DNA of 20,234 bases, taken from Silene noctiflora (lineage: Eukaryota > Streptophyta > Magnoliopsida > Caryophyllales > Caryophyllaceae). Positions 11,401 through 18,333 of the stretch are shown piece by piece. Under the pieces are notes generated by a model. It was given only the letters and a program-made list of their open reading frames with translations. It had not been told where the DNA came from and did no database searches. Each line of letters begins with the position of its first letter. Positions within the stretch are counted from its first letter, which is position 1. Location: the NCBI GenBank assembly GCA_009801015.1, contig VHZZ01000579.1:39574-59807 (forward strand), read 5' to 3'. Position numbers and translations under genes: made by a program.

Positions 11401-14400
11401 GAGCTTACATTGCGCTTGCAAAATGAGGATCAACTACGGGTATACTTTACATTGTCAGACCTGATTATATAATTATTTCAATGTAGCACTTGTTAAGAAT
11501 ATGGAAATTTGCGGCACAAGGCATGGATCATACATTCATACTCATCATACATCTCTGATTGTGAACAGAAAAAATTGGTTGAGGAAAAATCTCAAGAAGC
11601 TGTCAAGTTACAGGAAGCTTTGCAAGCCGCAAAATTGCATGTGGAAGAATTAAACGATTGCATAATTAAGGAACGAGAGGCCGCTAAGAAGGCTATTGAG
11701 GAAGCACCCCCAGTTATTAAAGAGGTTCCTGTCATGGTTGAAGATACGGAGAAGGTTGAGTCGTTAACAGCTGACGTAAATAATCTAAAGGTAACATACC
11801 ACAATATTCCTTTGCTTTCTGGTGCCTCTTTGTTTTATGTTCGACATTCAACTACCAGAAACTTAGATTGATAATCGTCAAATTGAACTGTAAAGGGGAC
11901 AACAGTTACATTGTCTTGACATGAAATTAATTTACCATTTATCAACGTACCAAAATATTTACCTGTATCTTTGTGCAAGGAGCAATAAAATTTTTACGTA
12001 TGGCTCTGACTTATCACGATAAAGAATTATAGAGTTGAATAATAATCTAACTTCGATGAATTTTCAGGAACTGTTAGAACGAGAGAAAGAGGAGTTAGAA
12101 AAGGTGAGAAAGGCTTTCTTGGACACTGAAGAAAAGAATTCAGAGCTGCTTAAGAAACTCGAAGGTTCAGATGCTGAGATAGATCAACTCAAAGTATGCG
12201 TGTCCTTGACTTATCGCATAAAGAATAATCAAGAGTTAAATAATTGTCTAACTTCTATGAATTTACAGGAACAGTTACAACGAGAGGAAGAGGCGTCAGA
12301 AAAGGTGAGAAAGGCTTTCTTGGACACCGAAGAAAAGAATTCAGAGCTGCTTAAAAAACTCGAAGGTTCAGATGACGAGATAGATCAACTCAAAGTATGT
12401 GTGACCCTGACTGATAGCATAAAGAATAATTTAGAGTTGCTTAATCGTCTAACTTGTATAAATTCGCAGGAACTTTTTCAACAAGAGAAAGAGGCGTTAG
12501 AAAAGATGAGAAAGGCTTTCTTGGACACTGAAGAAAAGAATTCCGAGCTGCTTAAAAAGCTAGAAGGTTCAGATGATGAGATGGATCAACTCAAAGTATG
12601 TGCGGTGCTGACTCACCGCTTAAAGATTAATCTAGAGTTGTATAATCATCTAACTTGTTTGAATTTACAGGAACTGTTGCAACAAGAGAAAGAGGCATCT
12701 GAAAAGGTGCGAAATGCTTTCTTGGTCACCGAAGAAAAGAATTCAGAGCTGCTTAAAAAACTAGAAGTTTCAGATAATGAGATAGATCAACTCAAAGTAT
12801 GTGTGGCCTTGGCTTCTCGCATAAAGAACTAGTGTTGAATATTCGCCTAACTTCTTTGAATATACAGGAACTGTTACAACAAGAGAAAGAGGTGTCCGAA
12901 AAGGCGAAAAAGGCTTTCGTGGACACCGAAGAAAAGAAGTCAGAGCTGCTTACAAAACTAGAATGTTCAGATGACGAGATAGATCAACTCAAAGTATGTG
13001 TGAGCCTGACGTATCACATTAAGAATAGCTATTCGTTGAATAATCGTCTAACTTCTCTATATTTGCAGGAACTGTTACAACGAGAGAAAGAGACGTCAGA
13101 AAAATTGAGAAAGGCTTTCTTGGACATTGAAGAAAAGAATTTAGAGCTCCTTAAGAAACTAGAAGATTCAGATGACGAGATAGATCAACTCAAAGTATGT
13201 GTCGCCCTTGACTTACCTGAGTTATCTCATAAAGAATAATCTAGAGTTGAATAATATTCTAACTTCTAATTTACAGGAACTGTTACAACGAGAGAAAGAG
13301 GCGCCGGAGAAGGTGAGAGAGGCTTTCTTGGACACTGAAGAAAAGAATTCAGAACTGCTGAAAAATGTAGAAGGTTCAAATGATGAGATAAATCAACTCA
13401 AAGTATCTGTTCAAAGGTCCGTCCATGGTTTTAATCATTCAAGCATCACATTACATTGTCAAAAATATCAAATTTTCTTGTCTATCCAAGGCTAATTTGA
13501 ATTGTTTCTTAGTTTGAAGTATTTTCACGTTTAAAAAGTTTTGTTAATGGCTTTTATTGTTATCTCACTTACATTTCTGAATTTGACAATACAAAAAGAA
13601 CAAAGGGAATATTGAATATAGTTTTCCGCTTACAAAAGTGAGTTTTATTTGTAAATGCACAGTGCCAATTAGCTACTTTAGGGATATTTTGTCTAGTACT
13701 CCATCTAAGAAATTTTAAAAATTACAAGGAAATGTGACACGTAATTTTTGTTTATGTTAGTTCTGAACCATTTACCTTTTCGTTGTTTTTCAAGTGATCT
13801 CATTTCGAAAAAAAATGTTTTCTAGCAACTTTTTTCTTTTATCTTGTTTGAACCCCTTACATTAAATAACTTTGTTGATACTGTTATTTCCATCAGGATG
13901 GAAGAGAAACTTTCTAACGCTGAGTCCGACTCTGAAGCACTTCGCCAAAAAGGAGTGGAGATGACTCGAAAACTTTCTTCAGCAGAGTCAGAGATACAGG
14001 AGTTGACTGAGAAACTGAAGAAGGCTTTGTCAGAAATCAAAACTCTTCGTCAACGAGCCCTTACTATGGCACCTATGGCAAAGTCTGCACCACTCCGATC
14101 CAGGACTATGGTTGTACATGTATGTCCATCCCGATAATCTTTTCTTCCTCTTGTTTGTTGGATATACAATCAATTTTGCATTTACACGTGAGTCTTTTTT
14201 TTGTATTACAGAGGAAACCAGAAAATGGTCATGCGCAGAACGGTGAGGTAAAAAACTACTAGCTCCGTTAATTATTATTCCCTCTGTATCACCATTTGTT
14301 TACTTATTTCTTTTTATCCGCTTTAGCTATTTGTTTACGTCTCCTATTCAGGCAGTTTTTTGGTGGTAAAACCACTGTTTCGTCCTTATTTGTTTTCGGA

Positions 14401-17400
14401 GGTGTATTCGTGTGATTGGTGGACCCTACCATAATTCTCCTGTTGACTACCCATTATAGATACTACCCCGGTTGTGTGTGCTTGCATAAAAAACTGATCC
14501 AATTTACAAATTGGTGGGACAAGGGAATACTTTTTTTTCTATCTTCTTGAAGTTTCTTGTATTAATGAGTTGATGTAATATTATTTCTCTTATACTGGTT
14601 ATTTATCTCTAGGTCACAACCATTGATGAAGACTCACAAGAGGAAGGACCGCAGAGTTCCCTTTACGAGAAACAGCAGGTCAGCATCAACTTAATGGATA
14701 AAATGTTTCTGATATCCTTCTGAATGAATCGCATTTTGCTGGTTCACTTTCTTATCTGTTTAGCTAATCACTACAAATAATATCTTTTCCAAATTTCAGG
14801 AGTTTCAGGACTTGCTCATTAGGTGTATATCACAGAACCTTGGATATTCCAAGGGAAAACCAGTTGCTGCTTCTGTCATATACAAATGTCTTCTTCACTG
14901 GAAGTCCTTCGAAGATGAAAAAACTAGTATTTTTGATCGTATTATACAGACGATAAGTGCTGCTATTGAGGTACCGTCCTTGCTTTGTCCGAGTAAACTT
15001 CATGCTCTCCTGTTTGGGGTATCCATGAATAAACTTACTATTTGGACACTTCTCTTTTTTTAGTATGTTATGTGTGGTCGTAATGGTTTGAGATCTCAGT
15101 ATTTCATTAATTTCCGTTCCCATCCACCTTTTGTGCTCTTAATCCTTGTGTAAAATACACTTGTAAATTTATTCTGTGGACGGAGGTAGTAATTTACAAT
15201 CAGTGTTGGATTTAGATAAGTTTATTCATGTCTGGTTTCTCTTAATTTTAGGTCCAGGATAATAATGACATGTTAGCCTACTGGTTATCAAATACATCAT
15301 CTTTGTTGTTGCTTCTTCAAAAAACACTAAAAGCCACTGGAACAGCTGGGAAGCCTGGGATTCCTCCACAGCGTCGGCTGACGGCGTCTACTTCATTATT
15401 CCAAAGGATGACATCGGTATGAGCTGATAGTTTTTCAGTGATGATTGATGATTTTGATGGATAAACTTTGCAGCGAGTCTTATTTGAGACGGTTTCACAT
15501 GTAAAACCAACCCAAATACTTGTGTATTGCGCATTTAGTTGTATGTTGATGGGTTGGTCTCATATGTAAGACTCTCTCATATAAGTTTTTATGTTTGTTT
15601 TAGAGGGTTGATGTTCATGGTGATTTTTCCTTATCAAGTTACTTACATCGTTCTTCTATCTGGGTTTGCAGTTGAGATCATCATCCCAAAACCCGGGTTT
15701 ATCATTTCTTGCTAGCCAGGCCAACAAGACAGATGATGTTCACCAAGTAGATGCCAAATATCCTGCGTTGCTGTTCAAGCAGCAGCTTAGTGCTTTCCTT
15801 GAGAAGATATATGGCATGATTAGAGACAATCTTAAGAAAGAGATATCTCCGTTACTGGGGTTATGTATTCAGGTAAATTTCGTGAGTATGCTAAGTCTAA
15901 AACTTCTGTATCGATGACTTCACCAGCTAAGTTAGCTGTCATGGGCACATTCAAATCTTTTTTATGGTTACTCTTATATGGTTACACTGCACATTAGGGA
16001 ACTTAAGTATTTTAATAATGTGCAGGCACCTCGAACTTCACAAGCTAGCTCGATGCAAGGACGAACTCAGGTTAACTCAGGTGGCCAACAAGTTCTAATA
16101 GCTCACTGGCAAAGTATTGTAAAAATTCTCAATAATTACTTGACGATGATGAAAGCAAACAATGTAAGATTACATCTTTCTATGAGACCTGTCATCTTTC
16201 TCTGCGAGTCTTATTCAATCTCTAATGTCTTGAAATGTACAGGTGCCATCTTTCTTAGTACAGAAAGTGTTCTTCCAGATATTCTCGTTTGTCAATGTTC
16301 AATTGTTCAACAGGTATTTTACTGTTTCCGAATCCAATGGCAGTTATATATAGATGTCAGAAAAACTCCTAAACCTTTCATTTTGCCAATAATGTTCTTA
16401 AAATTGACACTTTTGACTGAATTCTTCAGTCTCCTTCTACGACGGGAATGCTGCTCCTTTAGCAATGGCGAGTTTGTAAAAGCAGGTTTGGCTGAGTTAG
16501 AACAGTGGTGTTATCACGCGTCCGAGGAGGTCAGCTTGCATTGCATCTCTGATATTCTGTTCATTAGCTTTAATACTCCCTTTGAATCCTCTGAAGTCAA
16601 AGTTAATTACAAAACTTTGGAACATAAATATGTTTAGAAAATTTAATTGTAAGATAATACTAAAATGTTTATAACAACAATAACATCAAAGTCTTAGTCT
16701 CAAATAATTTGGATTGGCTAAGATGAATCATCCTCTGAAACCGTTAAAAAAGTTAAATTTTCAAACAAAAAGTAATATCGAAATGTTGGGGAATAGGGAG
16801 TATAAAATATGGTCAAAATTGTTTTCGTGGAGTCCATGTTACTACGTAAGGTTAAATGGGAATATAAGCTAAATTTAATGGTAGTGTGTAGTATCACTAG
16901 TTAATGGGAATCCTTTTTCTTCAGTATTCGGAATCTGCTTGGGATGAATTGAGGCATATTAGACAAGCGGTTGGATTCCTGGTATGTTTTAGTGTTATTT
17001 TGCTACTTGTTAAATGATTTGAGTCACTCGATAGATACTATACTCAGTACCACCATACTCACGTAGTCACGTAGAATATTTTGAGATTAATATAATGTAA
17101 CTCTCACATTATGTTAATATAGTATTCAATGTGAATATGGTGGTACTGAAACTAAGTATTACCTGGTGACGCAATGTCATTTTCTTATAGTCAGTCGGTT
17201 AATAGTCGAATGCTGGCGCAACTGACCATCTAATAATGCCATCATGATCAGGTCATACATCAAAAGCCCCAGAAAACCTTAAATGAGATAACAAGGGACC
17301 TCTGTCCAGTATGTTATTCTATACACCTTATATATTTGCTGTCTTCTGAACCTTTTTCATCTTGTTATTGGCTTCTGCGCCGTTTTAATCTTTTGTTCAC

Positions 17401-18333
17401 TCATTTCTAACTGTTTGAAATATCTGCAGTCCCTCAGCATACAACAGTTATATAGAATCAGCAGCATGTATTGGGATGACAAATATGGGACTCAATCTGT
17501 ATCTTCTGATGTAAGTCTCGATTTTTATAGCTTTCCTGTACTTCCTTATGTAGCATGATATTTTCCAATATGTCTAGGCTAGTAATAACGCCACTTGAAA
17601 ATCAACCACACCACTTAATATATGTAGGTGTAAGGAAGGAATAGAGCTGCACAACCGTTTTACGAGGGGTGTTTTGTTTAGCATACATTTAGGGGTTAAA
17701 CTACCGAGTTATAGCTTATAGTTCGTATTTGGTAACATTGACTAACCCATGTCTCACATGGCTGATATTTGTCAGAGTTGGCACCCATACTAGATCAATG
17801 TGTCTGATACAGCCAACACAAAAACAAGTCGTAATAAACTGCGGCATTTACACGCCATTGCAACAGTTAGTGACCATTACCACGCCCGATACCTAGATTT
17901 AGTACTCTGTCCGTCAGGGGTTCAAAAATCTGATATGAGCCTTTTTCAGAGGGTATCAAACAAGTGTTTATGTTTAGAAACGCGTTCAAGGGATTTTTTG
18001 AATAAGATCATCCTAACAGTGTAAGCTATGCAGGTTATCTCGTTTATGAGAGTTCAGATGGCCGAGGAATCTAACACTGCCGCGAGCAATTCATTCTTAC
18101 TTGATGATGATTCAAGGTAAACATTTCCACGCCATCAAATAGTTTAGTTTTTCCGTTTAATTCAACCAATCAACGACCGTCATTTATCTCACAAACTTCA
18201 TCGCAACCATTGCAGCATTCCGTTCTCATTAGACGATATGTCCAGCTCAATGCAACAGCAAGGCGCGAGTGATATCGACCCTCCCGTACTATTGCGAGAT
18301 CACAAAGGATTTTCATTCTTAATCCGACAATAA
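2450..18333 (+). CDS. XI-K: Class XI myosin heavy chain, XI-K type, 44 exons, with expanded stalk
   Basis: Actin-based motor that moves organelles and drives cytoplasmic streaming in plant cells. Exons: 2450-2452, 3953-4081, 4846-4989, 5470-5615, 5699-5855, 6328-6386, 6521-6680, 6909-7195, 7278-7424, 7693-7794, 7903-7960, 8052-8153, 8301-8338, 8453-8579, 8653-8823, 9063-9194, 9332-9441, 9777-9837, 10140-10317, 10711-10916, 11124-11243, 11341-11439, 11569-11790, 12068-12193, 12269-12394, 12470-12595, 12671-12796, 12868-12993, 13069-13194, 13277-13416, 13897-14119, 14212-14247, 14613-14678, 14800-14970, 15252-15416, 15672-15872, 16026-16163, 16243-16313, 16430-16529, 16925-16981, 17252-17308, 17430-17510, 18034-18116, 18216-18333. 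They total 5421 nt (1806 residues plus stop), every junction is GT-AG and every phase closes. The usual family length is about 1500-1550. Order: SH3-like N-terminus, motor (P-loop GESGAGKT 156-163), six IQ motifs, coiled coil, DIL tail. Residue matches to Arabidopsis XI-K, from memory, favour XI-K over XI-1 or XI-2. Splice sites were read by eye, without transcript support. Confidence 0.93.
2515..2583. mobile_element. Short Stowaway-like MITE in intron 1
   Basis: The left end CTCTTTTCGTCTC and the right end GACAAAGGGAG are inverted repeats of the CTCCCT(TT)GTC type and are flanked by TA on both sides (2513-2514, 2584-2585), the Stowaway target. At 69 bp it is near the minimum size. It sits about 60 bp after the exon 1 donor. 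Confidence 0.5.
3697..3783 (+). repeat. Direct repeat, two 36 bp copies 51 bp apart, intron 1
   Basis: Copies at 3697-3732 and 3748-3783 match at about 31 of 36 positions and share TTGAGAGGA and TGTATATGTT. They lie about 170 bp before the exon 2 acceptor. The rest of the 1.5 kb intron 1 (2453-3952) has no other clear element apart from the MITE near its start. Confidence 0.7.
4228..4499. mobile_element. Candidate MITE with perfect 15 bp terminal inverted repeats, intron 2
   Basis: AGGTTAGTTTGGTTG at 4228-4242 is the exact reverse complement of CAACCAAACTAACCT at 4485-4499. Length is 272 bp, non-coding. TAA-like bases flank both sides, but the match is not clean, so the superfamily (Tourist or hAT) stays open. 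It accounts for much of the 764 bp intron 2. Confidence 0.55.
5040..5410. repeat. Possible dispersed-repeat fragment filling intron 3
   Basis: Intron 3 (4990-5469) is rich in GGGTAC and GGACACGGG-like words. It ends in GTCAAAGTAACATAG about 70 bp before the acceptor, a style I associate with dispersed repeats in plant introns. I cannot name a family or place the ends. Confidence 0.25.
9874..9955 (+). repeat. Direct repeat, two 35 bp copies 47 bp apart, intron 18
   Basis: Copies at 9874-9908 and 9921-9955 share ATACCGATAACATTCT and differ at only three positions. The duplication is non-coding and recent-looking, inside the 302 bp intron between exons 18 and 19. Confidence 0.75.
10223..11222 (+). 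other. Neck (lever arm) with six IQ motifs, exons 19-21
   Basis: Six IQ-type light-chain sites follow the converter at near 24-residue spacing: [12 protein letters not shown] (742-753), IQSCCRAVLASK (765-776), [14 protein letters not shown] (788-801), [14 protein letters not shown] (811-824), [14 protein letters not shown] (836-849) and [14 protein letters not shown] (859-872). Six is the family norm. Each would bind calmodulin or a calmodulin-like protein, giving calcium control of the motor. The IQ5 motif spans the exon 20/21 junction. Several are degenerate at the Gln-xxx-Arg positions (IQ4 and IQ6 have Leu-Gln or Thr-Gln in place of Ile-Gln), which is common in plants. Confidence 0.9.
10403..10509. 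mobile_element. MITE-like element, copy A, intron 19
   Basis: About 107 bp with imperfect inverted ends: ATGAGACGGTCTCACACG at the left, and at the right GTCTCACAGATAAGACTTCC followed by TCAT. The middle carries GGGTTGG. The same arrangement and length recur in intron 35. No coding capacity. Confidence 0.55.
12068..12193 (+). repeat. Array exon copy 1 (exon 24)
   Basis: 126 bp, residues 987-1028, phase 0 to phase 0. Acceptor TTTTCAG, donor AAA|GTATGC. It has Glu at block position 4 ([17 protein letters not shown]) where the others have Gln, and SDAEIDQLK at the end where most have SDDEIDQLK. The preceding intron is the only one in the array with the older, longer 5' half of 207 bp before the repeat begins. 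Confidence 0.9.
12269..12394 (+). repeat. Array exon copy 2 (exon 25)
   Basis: 126 bp, residues 1029-1070, phase 0-0, donor AAA|GTATGT. It is the copy nearest to the consensus, with about three differences. The block begins [17 protein letters not shown]. The preceding 75 bp intron (12194-12268) is open in the exon frame. Confidence 0.9.
12470..12595 (+). repeat. Array exon copy 3 (exon 26)
   Basis: 126 bp, residues 1071-1112, phase 0-0, acceptor TTCGCAG, donor AAA|GTATGT. The block begins [17 protein letters not shown] and ends SDDEMDQLK. The changes at hydrophobic positions are conservative (Leu/Phe, Val/Met, Ile/Met). Preceded by a 75 bp open intron. Confidence 0.9.
12671..12796 (+). repeat. 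Array exon copy 4 (exon 27)
   Basis: 126 bp, residues 1113-1154, phase 0-0, donor AAA|GTATGT. Distinct changes are [11 protein letters not shown] (Asp to Val) and [12 protein letters not shown]. Preceded by a 75 bp open intron. Confidence 0.9.
12868..12993 (+). repeat. Array exon copy 5 (exon 28)
   Basis: 126 bp, residues 1155-1196, phase 0-0, acceptor TATACAG, donor AAA|GTATGT. Distinct changes are [20 protein letters not shown] and a Cys ([12 protein letters not shown]). The preceding intron is 71 bp, not a multiple of three and with a stop, so it must be spliced out for full-length protein. Confidence 0.9.
13069..13194 (+). repeat. Array exon copy 6 (exon 29)
   Basis: 126 bp, residues 1197-1238, phase 0-0, acceptor TTTGCAG, donor AAA|GTATGT. 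Distinct changes are [20 protein letters not shown] and [12 protein letters not shown]. The preceding 75 bp intron is open in frame. The following one is 82 bp, the longest in the array. Confidence 0.9.
13277..13416 (+). repeat. Array exon copy 7 (exon 30), ancestral 3' end
   Basis: 140 bp. It has the same 42 codons (residues 1239-1280), then four more, VSVQ, and two bases that complete Arg with the next exon. Donor AAAG|GTCCGT, phase 2. SVQR is the usual myosin XI sequence at this junction, so this copy keeps the original exon end. The sequence after its AAA is GTATCT, where the other copies have a GTATGY donor. It has a proline at block position 10 ([10 protein letters not shown]) and the most substitutions ([14 protein letters not shown]). 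Confidence 0.9.
13897..14119 (+). repeat. Exon 31: stalk exon with internal heptad repeats
   Basis: Encodes 74 whole codons after a split Arg. KLSNAES and KLSSAES lie 21 residues apart. [14 protein letters not shown] and [11 protein letters not shown] lie 14 residues apart. Family members, from memory of Arabidopsis XI-K, go from EEKLSN-ESEIQVLRQQAL directly to the Pro-rich linker, so this exon appears 35 residues longer. 21 plus 14 equals 35, which is five heptads. DNA similarity between the internal repeats is modest, so these are older than the exon array. Confidence 0.6.
14278..14527. mobile_element. Stowaway-like MITE, intron 32
   Basis: The left end TTCCCTCTGTATCACC and the right end GGTGGGACAAGGGAA form inverted repeats, flanked by TA at 14276-14277 and 14528-14529. 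250 bp, non-coding, it makes up most of the 365 bp intron and starts 30 bp after the exon 32 donor. Confidence 0.6.
15106..15190. mobile_element. Degenerate Stowaway-like fragment, intron 34
   Basis: The right end GGACGGAGGTAGTA resembles a Stowaway terminus. A possible left partner ATTTCCGTTCCCATCC near 15110 matches only weakly. If real it is old. Confidence 0.3.
15479..15585. mobile_element. MITE-like element, copy B, intron 35
   Basis: 107 bp. The left end CTTATTTGAGACGGTTTCAC and the reverse complement of the right end, CTTATATGAGAGAGTCTTAC, align, and both continue to ACCAACCC. It is clearly related to the element in intron 19 (shared TGAGACGGT, GGTTGGTCTCA, TAAGAC). It lies 86 bp before exon 36. 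Confidence 0.6.
16576..16800. mobile_element. Stowaway-like MITE in intron 39, enclosing a SINE-like fragment
   Basis: CTCCCT at 16576-16581 and AGGGAG at 16795-16800 are inverted and flanked by TA on both sides (16574-16575, 16801-16802). The inverted match is short, so this call rests on ends plus target duplication. The SINE-like stretch at about 16671-16731 lies inside it. Confidence 0.5.
16671..16731 (-). mobile_element. SINE/LINE-type 3' end fragment with TTG run
   Basis: On the + strand it starts with AACAACAATAAC and continues with words like CATCAAAGTCTTAGTCTC and TTTGGATTGGCTAAGATGAA. From memory this resembles a widely dispersed plant non-LTR 3' end that terminates in TTG repeats, here in minus orientation. 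Only the 3' part is visible. Confidence 0.4.
17032..17164. repeat. Long inverted repeat (hairpin element) in intron 40
   Basis: CAGTACCACCATACTCAC (17045-17062) pairs with GTGAATATGGTGGTACTG (17131-17148) at 17 of 18 positions. A second, inner inverted pair surrounds the centre (ATTAATATAATGT and ACATTATGTTAATAT). It is a probable MITE about 130 bp long. Confidence 0.6.
17511..18033 (+). other. Intron 42, longest 3' intron, no element assigned
   Basis: 523 bp between a GTAAGT donor and a GCTATGCAG acceptor. A 74-codon open stretch inside (17800-18024) has no recognisable domain and crosses no splice logic, so I treat it as chance. I see no inverted ends. Confidence 0.6.

Larger units (their letters stand above)
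11998..13416 (+). repeat. Seven-copy tandem exon-plus-intron array in the stalk region
   Basis: The unit is about 70-82 bp of intron followed by a 126 bp exon, with a period of 196-208 bp, usually 201. Unit starts are 11998, 12194, 12395, 12596, 12797, 12994 and 13195. Exon copies differ from their consensus at roughly 3 to 11 of 126 positions. The introns between them also align to each other, sharing a GTATGYG start, AAAGAAT-like middle, TCTAACTT and a terminal CAG. The first unit is only recognisable from GTATGGCTCTGAC at 11998, inside the intron after exon 23, so the duplicated segment began in that intron. The last copy runs on into KVSVQ-R, the family's normal exon end. Confidence 0.93.
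11341..14119 (+). other. Coiled-coil stalk, exons 22-31 (expanded)
   Basis: Encodes residues 880-1359 or so. Exon 22 starts the charged helix ([20 protein letters not shown]). Exon 23 continues it, then has the family-typical Pro-rich break around [19 protein letters not shown]. Exons 24-30 are the seven near-identical 42-residue blocks, and exon 31 another long Glu/Lys/Leu helix. The stalk dimerises the two heads. Without the six extra exons the protein would be about 1554 residues, close to family size, so nearly all the excess length lies here. Confidence 0.88.
14800..18333 (+). other. Globular cargo-binding tail with DIL domain, exons 34-44
   Basis: Residues about 1394-1806. It starts [20 protein letters not shown] and contains the family blocks [86 protein letters not shown] and [20 protein letters not shown]. 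The C-terminus is [16 protein letters not shown] then [20 protein letters not shown]-stop, like the ...PP.LIR..SGF.FLL end of XI-K. This part binds vesicle receptors in the family (MyoB/DUF593 proteins and Rab GTPases). Exons 32-33 (14212-14678) encode the flexible linker before it ([12 protein letters not shown]). Confidence 0.92.

Noticed and set aside
12035-12832. A single 265-codon uninterrupted coding exon, with a 67-residue repeat (42 plus 25)
   Set aside because: Every block boundary has matching GT-AG sites, a CTAAC branch word and introns that include non-triplet lengths (71 and 82 bp). The 42-residue block alone matches the myosin XI exon. Spliced reading is far better, though retention stays possible.
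15978-16637. 219-codon open stretch over exons 37-39
   Set aside because: It overlaps true exons 37-39 but shifts frame relative to them. The myosin tail sequence is recovered only with the GT-AG introns between them.
17800-18024. 74-codon open stretch in intron 42
   Set aside because: No domain recognised, lies wholly inside a well-defined intron, and its codon content looks random.
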